From CAYVBJ01 sp964517005 (lineage in GTDB: Bacteria; Bacteroidota; Rhodothermia; Balneolales; Balneolaceae), in NCBI GenBank assembly GCA_964517005.1, contig CAZFAJ010000004.1:1-64000 (forward strand): DNA of 64,000 nucleotides, in the 5' to 3' direction. The translations under genes and the position numbers were made by a program. Positions 24,581 through 33,037 of the stretch are shown in pieces (the first letter of the stretch is position 1; each line of letters opens with the position of its first letter). Below the pieces are notes generated by a model. The model was given only the letters and a program-made list of their open reading frames with translations, was not told the DNA's origin and did no database searches.

Positions 24581-25330
24581 TGATTTTGCAGTTTTGGTAG
24601 TCATCTCCGAAAGGGTTTTGAGAGAAAGCCCTTTTACTTCGGCAAGTTTTTCCGCTGTATATTTCACATATGCCGGTTCATTTCTTTTGCCACGATACGG
24701 CACCGGTGTCAGGTAAGGCGCGTCTGTTTCGAGAATCATTTTTTCCAGCGGAAGCTGCTCCACAACTCTGTCTACACCGGCATTTTTAAAAGTGAAAACT
24801 CCTCCAATGCCCAGGTGCAAGCCCAGGTCAAGCGCCCGTTCTCCCTCTTCCCGGCTTCCTGTAAAACAGTGCCATACACCTGTCAGATTGCCATCCTGCT
24901 CTTCTTCAATAAGATTCAGAAGATCGGTTGTGCTTTCCCGGTTATGCAGTACTATTGGTTTTTTAACAGACTTCGCTACCTCGCAATGTACTTTTAAGCT
25001 CTTTTTTTGTTCTTTAATTTGATCACTGCTCCAGTAATAGTCCAAGCCGGTTTCTCCCACAGCGATAAAATCTTCACTATTGCAATAGTCATACAATTTC
25101 TGTTCATCCAGCGGCCAGTTTTCGACCACATCACACGGATGGATCCCGGCCATTTTGTGGAAGTTAATGTCCGGGTGAGTCAGTTTCTCCATCTCTTCGA
25201 TAGAACTCCAGTCAATTGCCGGAAGCAGAATTTGTTTAACATCTGCTTCAACAGCCCTTTGTAAAACCTCTTCCAGGTCTTCTTCAAACTGTTCGAGATA
25301 GAGATGACAATGGGTATCAATCAGCGTCAC
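24566..25330 (-). CDS. tatD: TatD family metal-dependent hydrolase
   Basis: 254 residues, GTG start. Metal ligands are in place: DTHCHL at 4-9, the Glu in AVGETGLDYY near 96, His in VLHNRE near 128, His in WHCFTG near 153, and Asp in LETDAPYLTP near 201. TatD proteins are cytoplasmic Mg-dependent 3'-5' DNases involved in DNA turnover or quality control. The last 15 nt overlap the end of pdxB on the other strand. No operon partner. Confidence 0.88.
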   Translation of the reverse strand: MTLIDTHCHLYLEQFEEDLEEVLQRAVEADVKQILLPAIDWSSIEEMEKLTHPDINFHKMAGIHPCDVVENWPLDEQKLYDYCNSEDFIAVGETGLDYYWSSDQIKEQKKSLKVHCEVAKSVKKPIVLHNRESTTDLLNLIEEEQDGNLTGVWHCFTGSREEGERALDLGLHLGIGGVFTFKNAGVDRVVEQLPLEKMILETDAPYLTPVPYRGKRNEPAYVKYTAEKLAEVKGLSLKTLSEMTTKTAKSLFRI

Positions 25331-25395
25331 TGTGTAGTGTGATAAGTTTCATGAATATCATTTTCAAAAAGATACAAGAAGATAGCCTGAATGTC

Positions 25396-25414
25396 AGATT
25401 TCAGAAAGAAATCT
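25396..25414 (-). terminator. hairpin downstream of the GH16 gene
   Basis: AGATTTC/GAAATCT forms a perfect 7-bp stem with a 5-nt loop just past the GH16 stop. There is no T-run on the minus strand, so it may act as an mRNA end-stabilising hairpin rather than a full intrinsic terminator. Confidence 0.35.
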
Positions 25415-25429
25415 TTCCGGCTTCACCCT

Positions 25430-26860
25430 TTACTCCTCTTTTTCAAAAACCCTGATATAATCTATAACCAAGGATTGAGGAAACAGAGTGCTTGAATCCG
25501 GATTCCCTGGCCAGTCTCCCCCAACGGCAAGATTCAGAAGCAGATGAAACTCTTCATTAAATGGATAATTTTCAGGCTCGATATCTCCGGGCTTTATAAT
25601 ATGATAAAGCTGTCCATCTACATACCACCGTATTTCATCCTCCTCCCACTCAATACTGAAGAGATGAAAATCATCCGAGAATTTCCCGTCCTGAAGGCTG
25701 TAGGTGGATGTATTTTGTTTGTTATCAGGCCAGTCTTTACCAAAATGAACCGTTCCGTGAACCGTTGACGGCAAATGGCCTACCAGTTCCATGATATCTA
25801 TTTCGCCGCTTTTCGGCCAGCCACCGAATACTTCTTCTGTCGGCAGCATCCATATTGCCGGCCACATTCCCTGACCCTCAGGAAGTTTTGCCATGATTTC
25901 AAATTTACCGAACTTCCAGTCTGCCTTGTCAATTGTACGAATTCTTCCTGAAGTGTAATTCATTCCTCCAAAAGACTCTTCAAGAGCCACTATATTGAGA
26001 AATCCATCTTCAATAAATACGTTTTCTTCCCGTTCGGTATAGTACTGTAATTCATTGTTTCCCCATCCGACCAGGCCAAACTGTGATCCGGTTCCAAGTT
26101 GAAACGACCATCTGTCAGAATCCAGCTGATCTGCTTCAAATTCATCTGACCAGACAAGAACCCAATCTTCCGGACTGTCGCTGTCTGAACCGTCGGTTGT
26201 GTTATCATTTATCTGGTTGGTAAATCTGAAAAACCAGGTTGCCTCCGGTACATCATCAAGCCAGCCGCTTATTCTTACTTCCAATATTTGATCGTTATCA
26301 ACTAACGTGTACTCATACTCAATTGTATCGTTTCCCGGGTTTCCGTCCTCACCCCCGTTGTGCACTTTTGCAAGTCCCAGAAACAGGCCTTCTCCTGATA
26401 TCGTTACATTTTCACCATCCGCTGACCATGTTCCTGCATTTGTGCCATCATGAGGTGCTATGGGAGCTCCACAGCCGTCTTCATCTTCCTCTATGCCCTC
26501 TTGCCAGGCTTCAAGCCAGGTTGCATCTCCCATTTCAATTTCAAATGTGCCATCTTCACCGAAGATGTACAAATCATCATAAAAACAGCTTCTTTCTACA
26601 ACACCTATTGAAGAGATCGACCACCATGACAGATCATTAGCAGACGGACCCACAGCAAGTGAACCTTGAGTTGGATCAAGTACCCACTCTCCAACGAGCA
26701 GCGGATCTATTTCCGGTTCTTCCTCCCCGGCCGGTTCTTCAACGTCTTCTGCGTCATCGGATATGTTATCTATAACAGAGCCGCTTATATCATTCTCACA
26801 GGAAATAAATACAAGCGAAAGGCTCAATATAAGTAGCGTCAATAATTCTTTCGTCTTCAT
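25430..26860 (-). CDS. GH16 beta-glucanase lipoprotein with extra N-terminal domain
   Basis: 476 residues from the ATG at 26858-26860. The signal ends in a lipobox-like VFISC, so it is a lipoprotein, likely exported to the cell surface or periplasm. An acidic linker (about 25-50) leads to an N-terminal domain (about 50-205) that resembles lipocalin-like beta domains found in front of Bacteroidota glycosidases. The GH16 domain follows, with WPAIWMLP and the catalytic GEIDIMELVG near 352-361 (nucleophile and acid/base Glu). This branch usually cleaves beta-1,3 or mixed beta-glucans such as laminarin. No SusC/SusD pair is near. An upstream in-frame start would place 27 extra residues before the signal and was rejected. 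Confidence 0.85.
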   Translation of the reverse strand: MKTKELLTLLILSLSLVFISCENDISGSVIDNISDDAEDVEEPAGEEEPEIDPLLVGEWVLDPTQGSLAVGPSANDLSWWSISSIGVVERSCFYDDLYIFGEDGTFEIEMGDATWLEAWQEGIEEDEDGCGAPIAPHDGTNAGTWSADGENVTISGEGLFLGLAKVHNGGEDGNPGNDTIEYEYTLVDNDQILEVRISGWLDDVPEATWFFRFTNQINDNTTDGSDSDSPEDWVLVWSDEFEADQLDSDRWSFQLGTGSQFGLVGWGNNELQYYTEREENVFIEDGFLNIVALEESFGGMNYTSGRIRTIDKADWKFGKFEIMAKLPEGQGMWPAIWMLPTEEVFGGWPKSGEIDIMELVGHLPSTVHGTVHFGKDWPDNKQNTSTYSLQDGKFSDDFHLFSIEWEEDEIRWYVDGQLYHIIKPGDIEPENYPFNEEFHLLLNLAVGGDWPGNPDSSTLFPQSLVIDYIRVFEKEE

Positions 26861-27044
26861 AGCATCAAATTTTTTTATATTAATTAATAGTCGTTGTTTT
26901 AATAACAATGTTAAAAAATAATATAAATAATACTTTCTCACTTCCTAAAATTTCAGAGAATTTTATTTGTATAACAAAACACAAAAGAACCGCCTTTATT
27001 TACCTTTTTTATTCACCCCTTGCGGGTTTTAGGTATTTGTAAAA

Positions 27045-27060
27045 TAAATGTTAACATTTA
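27045..27060. promoter_or_regulatory. 16-bp perfect palindrome upstream of the GH16 gene
   Basis: TAAATGTTAACATTTA reads the same on both strands. It lies about 185 bp before the GH16 start in a 238-bp gap, beyond the end of the kinase gene. A dimeric regulator could bind here; which one is not known. AT-rich palindromes can also arise by chance. Confidence 0.4.
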
Positions 27061-27098
27061 AGGGTCGATTTGTGCAACATATTTATAACAATCTGATT

Positions 27099-27938
27099 TC
27101 AGCTAATTTGTGCTGAATGATATCGACAGAGATTATCGATTACACCCGCTGAAATACTTTTGATATTAAATCCGTAACTGTTCAACACTGTTTTTAATAA
27201 TTCAGGGTGGTTTGCCGCAACACCACCGGTGAATGCGACATCTTTTACAGGAAAATCCTTATGCGGAAGCAATTGCTGGCGAACAAATTCATGGAAGGCA
27301 TTTTCTACATAGATAAATATCGACTCAGGACAACTGCCTGATAAAACTTCACCGCTGATACTTCCAAGGTATTTACTTCCGGCTTTTTCAATGTAGAGTT
27401 TTTGATAAACAGTCTCCATATTTAAACCTGGCTGAACTGACTGAATCCATTTGCTTATCTCTTCAGAAGTATTATTACGCAAATAATCCTTTAAAATAAT
27501 CTTCGCGATATCAGCCGCGCTCCCCTCATCACCAAGAATATAGCCCAGCGGCGGTACCTGTCTGATCAATTCTGCATCCTTCATTAAACCAGATCCGGAC
27601 CCCGTTCCTAAGATTGCCACAATTCCCGGCTCATCACCGAAAAAAGCGCGTCCCGCACCGCAAAGATCACTTCGAAACTCAGCAGGCACAGATGGGAACA
27701 GGGAGTTAAGCAATTTCTTTAGAGGTGCTGCTTTCTGATCATTCAGACAGCCTGCACCGTAAAACCAAATCTTCTCCGGATTCAAATGCCCGATTTTATT
27801 ATTCAATTCCGCTAACCTGGGTACAGTGTCGAGATAAAACGGGTGTAATCCCTCCGTCTTCAAATAAACCGGTTGCCCATTTTCTATATAACACCAGTCT
27901 GTTTTGGTGCCGCCACTGTCAGCAATCAGAATTCGCAT
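27099..27938 (-). CDS. BadF/BadG/BcrA/BcrD-type kinase, N-acetylglucosamine kinase-like
   Basis: 279 residues from the ATG at 27936-27938. ADSGGTKTDW at 5-14 is the phosphate-1 motif of the ASKHA fold. ILGTGSGSGLM near 109-119 and the GDEGSAADI near 132-140 are as in bacterial GlcNAc kinases, and VAFTGGVAANHPELL near 237-251 is the adenosine motif. It probably phosphorylates an amino sugar from wall recycling or chitin. An upstream GTG at 27956 is possible but the ATG starts directly at the conserved fold. Divergent from the kynureninase-like gene, with a 171-bp gap. Confidence 0.75.
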   Translation of the reverse strand: MRILIADSGGTKTDWCYIENGQPVYLKTEGLHPFYLDTVPRLAELNNKIGHLNPEKIWFYGAGCLNDQKAAPLKKLLNSLFPSVPAEFRSDLCGAGRAFFGDEPGIVAILGTGSGSGLMKDAELIRQVPPLGYILGDEGSAADIAKIILKDYLRNNTSEEISKWIQSVQPGLNMETVYQKLYIEKAGSKYLGSISGEVLSGSCPESIFIYVENAFHEFVRQQLLPHKDFPVKDVAFTGGVAANHPELLKTVLNSYGFNIKSISAGVIDNLCRYHSAQIS

Positions 27939-28109
27939 ATTGTTACTTTTTTGCACTCATTTTATATCCATGGAAATTTAAAGAACATAAAGAAAATCAG
28001 AAATTACAAGCATTTGATCATCTTCTATTTATCAATCTGAATGAAAGTTTGAAAATTTTAATTTCATGGATATACTTACAACTAATTAAACAGATCCCGC
28101 CCTGATTTT

Positions 28110-29297
28110 ATGCACGAAACTGATAAATTTGCCAAATCATTACAACCTCACTACTCTAAATTTAATGTGGCTAATCGCCTGCTTTTCACGGGTCATTCCC
28201 ACCAGGCCTGGCCGGATGTGGCATTTGACGGTGTTAACAAATATATGCAGTTAGCTGCGGAAGATGTTGATCTGAAATGGGAAAAAGCATTTGAAAAAAC
28301 TGAAATCTTACGCAATTATTTACGCACCTACTATGATGATCCCGATGGATTGTACTGTCGCGAACAGAATACACATGTATTGCTGGTTTCGTGGCTTTCG
28401 TCTCTCGATCTCAAAAATAAGCCAAAAATACTAACCACGGATGGTGAATTTCATTCCCTGTACCGCCAGCTTCACCGTCTTGAAGAGGAAGGATTAACAA
28501 TTCTCAGGTTAAATCACCAACCATCTGACCGACTTTATGATGAAATCAAGTCAAATCTGGACCACAAAACATCTGCGGTGATGTTATCGCGGGTATATTT
28601 TGAATCGGCCCGGATCAATACAAAACTGAAGGAGATTGCAGAACTCTGCAGAGATTATGAGGTACCCCTGATGATTGATGACTATCACGGTACCAATGTA
28701 GTTCCGTTATCCATTCGTGAATCCGGGCTCGAAGAGTGTTACCTGATGATCGGCGGGTATAAGTACCTGCAGTGGGGAGAGGCCAACTGTTTTTTACGGT
28801 TCCCGCAAGACTGCAGGTTCCGCCCGGTTGTAACCGGCTGGTTTTCATCTTTTCAGACTCTCGATAAGCCAAGAAATTACGGGCCTGTATCATTTGATGA
28901 GGGGGATCAGCGTTTTGCAACCGGCACGTATGACCCGGTTTCCCAATTCAGGGCCGCTGCAGTTGTCAGGTTTTTTAAAGAACAGGAACTTACTCCGGAG
29001 TTGCTATCAAACCAGTACCGTGCTCAGGTCGCCTATCTTCGTGATCTGTTTTCTTCCCTGGATATCGACAAAAATCAGATACGTCTTACTCATGAAGATC
29101 CCATCAATCAAACCGGCGGGTTTCTCTCACTTACCTCTGAGCACGCACGCGAACTGCGCAAAATGTTGCTTGACCTCGGTATTTTTACGGATGCAAGAGA
29201 CCGGATACTGCGCATTGGCCCTGCACCATATACCACTAAAAGCCAGTGTAAACAGGTTATAGAGGCTTTAGAAGCGTGTTTAAAAAAAATTGAATAA
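28110..29297 (+). CDS. kynureninase-like PLP enzyme (aminotransferase class V fold)
   Basis: 395 residues. The fold is PLP-dependent type I. MIDDYHGTNVVPL near 190-202 carries the cofactor Asp and GGYKYLQWGEANCFLR near 213-228 carries the Schiff-base lysine in the GYKYL context typical of kynureninases. The length is a little short for kynureninase (about 420). No tryptophan-to-kynurenine genes are nearby, so the true substrate may be a different beta-elimination or hydrolysis substrate. The name kynureninase should be taken as a family label. Confidence 0.7.
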   Translation: MHETDKFAKSLQPHYSKFNVANRLLFTGHSHQAWPDVAFDGVNKYMQLAAEDVDLKWEKAFEKTEILRNYLRTYYDDPDGLYCREQNTHVLLVSWLSSLDLKNKPKILTTDGEFHSLYRQLHRLEEEGLTILRLNHQPSDRLYDEIKSNLDHKTSAVMLSRVYFESARINTKLKEIAELCRDYEVPLMIDDYHGTNVVPLSIRESGLEECYLMIGGYKYLQWGEANCFLRFPQDCRFRPVVTGWFSSFQTLDKPRNYGPVSFDEGDQRFATGTYDPVSQFRAAAVVRFFKEQELTPELLSNQYRAQVAYLRDLFSSLDIDKNQIRLTHEDPINQTGGFLSLTSEHARELRKMLLDLGIFTDARDRILRIGPAPYTTKSQCKQVIEALEACLKKIE

Positions 29298-29354
29298 AAA
29301 CTGTAAGTAATTGCCCATTTCTTTATCATACATATATCTAACATATAGTACAGT

Positions 29355-29372
29355 GTGACATACTATTGTCAC
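29355..29372 (+). promoter_or_regulatory. candidate SOS-type operator upstream of recA
   Basis: GTGACA-N6-TGTCAC is a perfect 6-bp inverted repeat placed just upstream of the likely recA promoter element at 29383-29390. Location and symmetry fit a repressor site such as LexA. The LexA consensus of this lineage is not known to me, so the repressor is inferred. Confidence 0.5.
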
Positions 29373-29382
29373 CCATCCTGTT

Positions 29383-29390
29383 TATATTTG
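29383..29390 (+). promoter_or_regulatory. -7 element of the recA promoter
   Basis: TATATTTG matches TAnnTTTG and lies 36 bp before the recA ATG. No good TTTG is found 19 bp upstream; the region there is taken up by the palindrome at 29355-29372. Confidence 0.5.
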
Positions 29391-29426
29391 GTTAAATTCT
29401 AAGAAAAATTCACAAACAACACGATT

Positions 29427-30485
29427 ATGTCTTCAAACAAGAACGACCGTCAAAAATCACTTGAAATTGCTGTAGGGCAAATAGAAAAGCAGCATGGAAA
29501 AGGAACCATCATGAGATTGGGTGATTCACCGATCAGGCAAATAGATGTCATATCAACCGGATCGATTATGGTGGATTACGCACTTGGAGTGAGTGGAATT
29601 CCCAGGGGCAGGGTTACGGAAATATTCGGGCCTGAAGCCAGTGGCAAAACCACTCTTGCTTTACAAACCATTGCTGAAGCGCAGAAATCCGGAGGATATG
29701 CGGCCTTCATCGATGCGGAGCACGCTTTTGATCCCAAATATGCAAAAAATCTTGGAATCAATACGGATGAACTGCTTGTTTCACAACCCGACAGCGGGGA
29801 ACAGGCACTTGAAATTACTGAAACACTAATACGTTCAGGCGCCCTGGATGTTATTGTAGTTGATTCGGTTGCTGCACTTGTGCCACGTGCAGAGCTGGAA
29901 GGTGAAATGGGCGATTCGCACATGGGTCTCCAGGCCCGCCTGATGTCTCAGGCTCTCCGGAAGATTACGGGAATTGTCAGTAAAACAAGAACTGCATGTA
30001 TTTTCATCAATCAGATCCGGGAAAAAATCGGGGTGATGTTTGGAAACCCGGAAACAACCACCGGCGGACGCGCACTTAAGTTTTACAGCTCGGTCAGAGT
30101 AGATATACGCCGTATTGGTGCCATCAAAAAAGGAGATGAGGTGCTCGGGAACCGGACAAAAGTGAAAATTGTCAAAAATAAAGTAGCACCGCCGTTTAAG
30201 GTTGTCGAATTCAATATCCTCTATGGAAAAGGAATTTCAAAAATATCAGAAATTCTCGACCTTGCCGTCGATTATGACATCATTGAAAAACGGGGAAGCT
30301 GGTATCGCTATGACGGTGATCCTATCGGACAGGGAACGGATGCTGCTATCCAATTTCTTGAAGAAGATCCCAAATTGACCGCAAATATTGAACGTACTGT
30401 ACGTGAAAAACTGATGCCGGATGAATTTGAGGAGACAGAAGAACCGAAAGAAGATAAATCCAAAGAGAAAGAACCGGTAAGTTAA
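29427..30485 (+). CDS. recA: recombinase RecA
   Basis: 352 residues. Walker A GPEASGKTT is at 69-77, VIVVDSVAALVP near 143-154 is the Walker B/L1 start, and AISALTR-type polymerisation and L2 sequences follow (NQIREKIGVMFGNPETTTGG). The acidic C-terminal tail (about 330-352) is normal for RecA. It forms the presynaptic filament, performs strand exchange and activates LexA cleavage. recX follows after 64 nt. Confidence 0.98.
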   Translation: MSSNKNDRQKSLEIAVGQIEKQHGKGTIMRLGDSPIRQIDVISTGSIMVDYALGVSGIPRGRVTEIFGPEASGKTTLALQTIAEAQKSGGYAAFIDAEHAFDPKYAKNLGINTDELLVSQPDSGEQALEITETLIRSGALDVIVVDSVAALVPRAELEGEMGDSHMGLQARLMSQALRKITGIVSKTRTACIFINQIREKIGVMFGNPETTTGGRALKFYSSVRVDIRRIGAIKKGDEVLGNRTKVKIVKNKVAPPFKVVEFNILYGKGISKISEILDLAVDYDIIEKRGSWYRYDGDPIGQGTDAAIQFLEEDPKLTANIERTVREKLMPDEFEETEEPKEDKSKEKEPVS

Positions 30486-30549
30486 GCAGGAACACATATT
30501 GTATTTCATGATAAACACAAAAGAATCAAATAACAGTTGATTAAATCTT

Positions 30550-31236
30550 TTGACGAATCATACAGATAAAACGGATAGTGCCCAGCTCTCACTTCCTGTG
30601 AAGATTTCGGGCATAACTCCTCAGAAAAAAAACATAAATCGCTATTCACTTTTCAGTGAACAGCAATTTATCTGTGGAGTTTCAGCTGATACTCTTTTAA
30701 AATTCAGTATTGAAACGGGCACGATCCTTTCACAGAATCTCTATGAGAAAATCCTTCATGAAGAAGAGATCCAAAAGATTAAATCCTATCTTCTTAATTT
30801 ACTCTCGAGAAGGGATCATTCTGCAGGTGAACTGATGCTGAAAGCTGGAATAAAGGGATTTGACAGATCTTTAATTGAGCAAATAATCAATGATTTGAAA
30901 GATTCAAATTATCTGAATGATCAAAAGTTTGCGGAGATGTACGCCCGGGAGAAAGCACGCCTGAACAAGTGGGGGCCTCAGAAAATAAAATCCGAACTCT
31001 ATAAAAAAAAGATAAAATCCGCTTACATTGAGAGTGCATTAAAGAAATTGAATGAGAGTTTGGACCAAAGAGAGATTTGCGTAGATTTAGTTTCTAAGCG
31101 AAAAAAATCTTTCCTGCGGGAAAAAGACTCATTTAAGCGAAAGCAAAAAATTTTTGCATACCTGAGTCGAAAAGGATTTTCAACGCAGACAATTATTTCG
31201 GCAACAAAAGATTTGGATCGGATCCTGAATGTTTAA
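30550..31236 (+). CDS. recX: RecA regulator RecX
   Basis: 228 residues, TTG start. The three-helix RecX repeats run from about 75 to the end (LLSRRDHSAGELMLKAGI, LNDQKFAEMYAREKARLNKWGP, and the third repeat near 190-225). The N-terminal 70 residues are a longer, weaker extension also seen in RecX proteins from Gram-positive and Bacteroidota species. It binds RecA filaments and limits their activity. The position behind recA supports the call. The last 8 nt overlap the next gene. Confidence 0.85.
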   Translation: MTNHTDKTDSAQLSLPVKISGITPQKKNINRYSLFSEQQFICGVSADTLLKFSIETGTILSQNLYEKILHEEEIQKIKSYLLNLLSRRDHSAGELMLKAGIKGFDRSLIEQIINDLKDSNYLNDQKFAEMYAREKARLNKWGPQKIKSELYKKKIKSAYIESALKKLNESLDQREICVDLVSKRKKSFLREKDSFKRKQKIFAYLSRKGFSTQTIISATKDLDRILNV

Positions 31237-32335
31237 AAATCTAACTATAGATAAAATCTTTCGGTTTTTAATCGGTTTAGCCATGTTATGGCTGATCGGT
31301 TTGTTACTATACAACTTCATCAATCTGGTCACATACGCAATTGTTGCCATGATTTTTAGCTATGCGCTGGATCCGATCGTAAACCGCATGCAGGCCAGTG
31401 GAATGAACAGAACGCTGGCTACCACGATTACACTGTCAACCGTTTTTCTGGTGGTAGTTTGGGTCTCAACTTCAATTTTTCCGATTGTAGCCGGCCAAAT
31501 GGCAACTCTTTTCCAGCAGCTGAACATTGAAAACCTGAGGTTTATTGCGGAACAGATTGAAAATAAAGTAACAGCAGATTTTGATTTTGTCCCGCCCGGG
31601 TTTCTGATGGAAAATATTTACTCAACTATTGAAAACTTTGTGGATGTCAGAAACTTCACCAACATTCTGACGGATATGATTGGTCTCTTTACAAATATTT
31701 TCTCTGCATTTTTGGTAATTCCATTCGCAACTTTTTTCTTTTTGAAAGATGGCAGTAAAATCCGGCGGCAGCTGCTTACGCTTGTGCCGAATAAATATTT
31801 CGAAACCACCCTCAGCCTGATTGATAAAATAGAAACGCGTCTCGGTTTTTACTTTCGCAGTGTAATTATTCAATGTACACTTGTAGGTTTCTTTTCCTGG
31901 CTTGCATTGATGGTTGCCGGTTTGAATAATGCCGCGTCTGTCGGTATTACCATTGGAATTGCCAATTCGATTCCATATTTCGGGCCAATTATGGGATATC
32001 TTTTGTCAACTGTAATTTCAATTATAGAAACCGGCGATTTTTCTCTTGTTCTGCCCTGTATCCTGGCCGTTCTTTCAGCCCAAATCATTGATAATCTAAT
32101 TTTACAGCCACTGATATTTTCAAAATCAGCCGATATTCACCCGGTAGCAATACTTTTCATCATACTGATCGGTGCGCAAACAGCCGGCCTTATCGGGATG
32201 CTCATTGCAATCCCCATTGCAACTACAATAAAGATAACTGTCAATCAGTTGCGATGGAGCATTAACAATTATTACGTATTCAGAATAGACAATCAGAATT
32301 CAGAAGCCGGATTGCCATCTCAAAGAAATCCTTAA
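31229..32335 (+). CDS. AI-2E family transporter (PerM/TqsA-like)
   Basis: 368 residues with about seven to eight membrane segments and a hydrophilic periplasmic or cytoplasmic block at about 90-145. It carries the family features: an N-terminal helical pair followed by ALDPIVNRM, and the conserved NSIPYFGPIMG near 248-258 with the C-terminal AVLSAQIIDNLILQPLIFS. The family includes the AI-2 exporter TqsA and the Na+/H+ antiporter-like members; the substrate here is unknown. It overlaps recX by 8 nt and so is probably co-expressed with recA-recX. Confidence 0.82.
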   Translation: MFKNLTIDKIFRFLIGLAMLWLIGLLLYNFINLVTYAIVAMIFSYALDPIVNRMQASGMNRTLATTITLSTVFLVVVWVSTSIFPIVAGQMATLFQQLNIENLRFIAEQIENKVTADFDFVPPGFLMENIYSTIENFVDVRNFTNILTDMIGLFTNIFSAFLVIPFATFFFLKDGSKIRRQLLTLVPNKYFETTLSLIDKIETRLGFYFRSVIIQCTLVGFFSWLALMVAGLNNAASVGITIGIANSIPYFGPIMGYLLSTVISIIETGDFSLVLPCILAVLSAQIIDNLILQPLIFSKSADIHPVAILFIILIGAQTAGLIGMLIAIPIATTIKITVNQLRWSINNYYVFRIDNQNSEAGLPSQRNP

Positions 32336-32455
32336 CTGCTGACTGCGGGCAATCAGGCTAAATATTGACTTCGATCTATTCAATTGACCTGCGAAATTCC
32401 CTGATCATTTCCCTATCTTGCAGTTGCTTAATTTGAAATAACTTCATTCTATCTT

Positions 32456-33025
32456 TTGAAAAATATTGTTGTATTTGCCTCCGGATCCGGAACAAACTTT
32501 CAGGCAATCATAGACTCTGTTAAATCGGGTAAAATCAAAGCGAATATTTCCGGATTAATCGCGAGCAAACCGGGTATTGGAGTTATTAAACGGGCTGAAG
32601 AGGCCGGCATTCCGGTATCTGTCATTCCGCCTGCTTCGGATTCATTTAAATATCAGCTTGAAGACCAGCTTCAGGAGTGGCAACCCGATCTGATCGTTCT
32701 TGCGGGTTATCTTTCCAAAATTCCGACAAATATCCTGAAAAAGTATTCAGACAAAATTATAAATATTCATCCGTCACTTTTGCCCAAATATGGCGGGGCC
32801 GGTTTTTACGGATCACGGGTACATGAGGCTGTGATCCGTTCAGGTGACAGTGAAACGGGATGTTCTGTACATGTTGTCACGGATGATTATGATCAGGGGC
32901 CCGTTCTCGCACAAAAAAAAGTACCTGTAAAGCCCGGTGATACTCCCGCTGATATTGCCGCCCGGGTACTGAAAGAGGAACATAAATTATTAACTGAAGT
33001 AATCTCACAAATCATTAACAATTAA
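32456..33025 (+). CDS. purN: phosphoribosylglycinamide formyltransferase
   Basis: 189 residues, TTG start. VFASGSGTNFQAI at 5-17 binds the phosphoribosyl part, and the catalytic Asn/His/Asp set is in INIHPSLLPKYGG near 101-113 and VTDDYDQGPV near 140-149. It transfers formyl from 10-formyl-THF to GAR, the third step of purine synthesis. 12 nt before purH. Confidence 0.95.
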   Translation: MKNIVVFASGSGTNFQAIIDSVKSGKIKANISGLIASKPGIGVIKRAEEAGIPVSVIPPASDSFKYQLEDQLQEWQPDLIVLAGYLSKIPTNILKKYSDKIINIHPSLLPKYGGAGFYGSRVHEAVIRSGDSETGCSVHVVTDDYDQGPVLAQKKVPVKPGDTPADIAARVLKEEHKLLTEVISQIINN

Positions 33026-33037
33026 AAATTACACTTT

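Noticed and set aside
26861..26941. Longer N-terminus for the GH16 lipoprotein
   Set aside because: It would put 27 hydrophobic/basic residues before a complete lipoprotein signal; the ATG at 26860 gives a normal signal.
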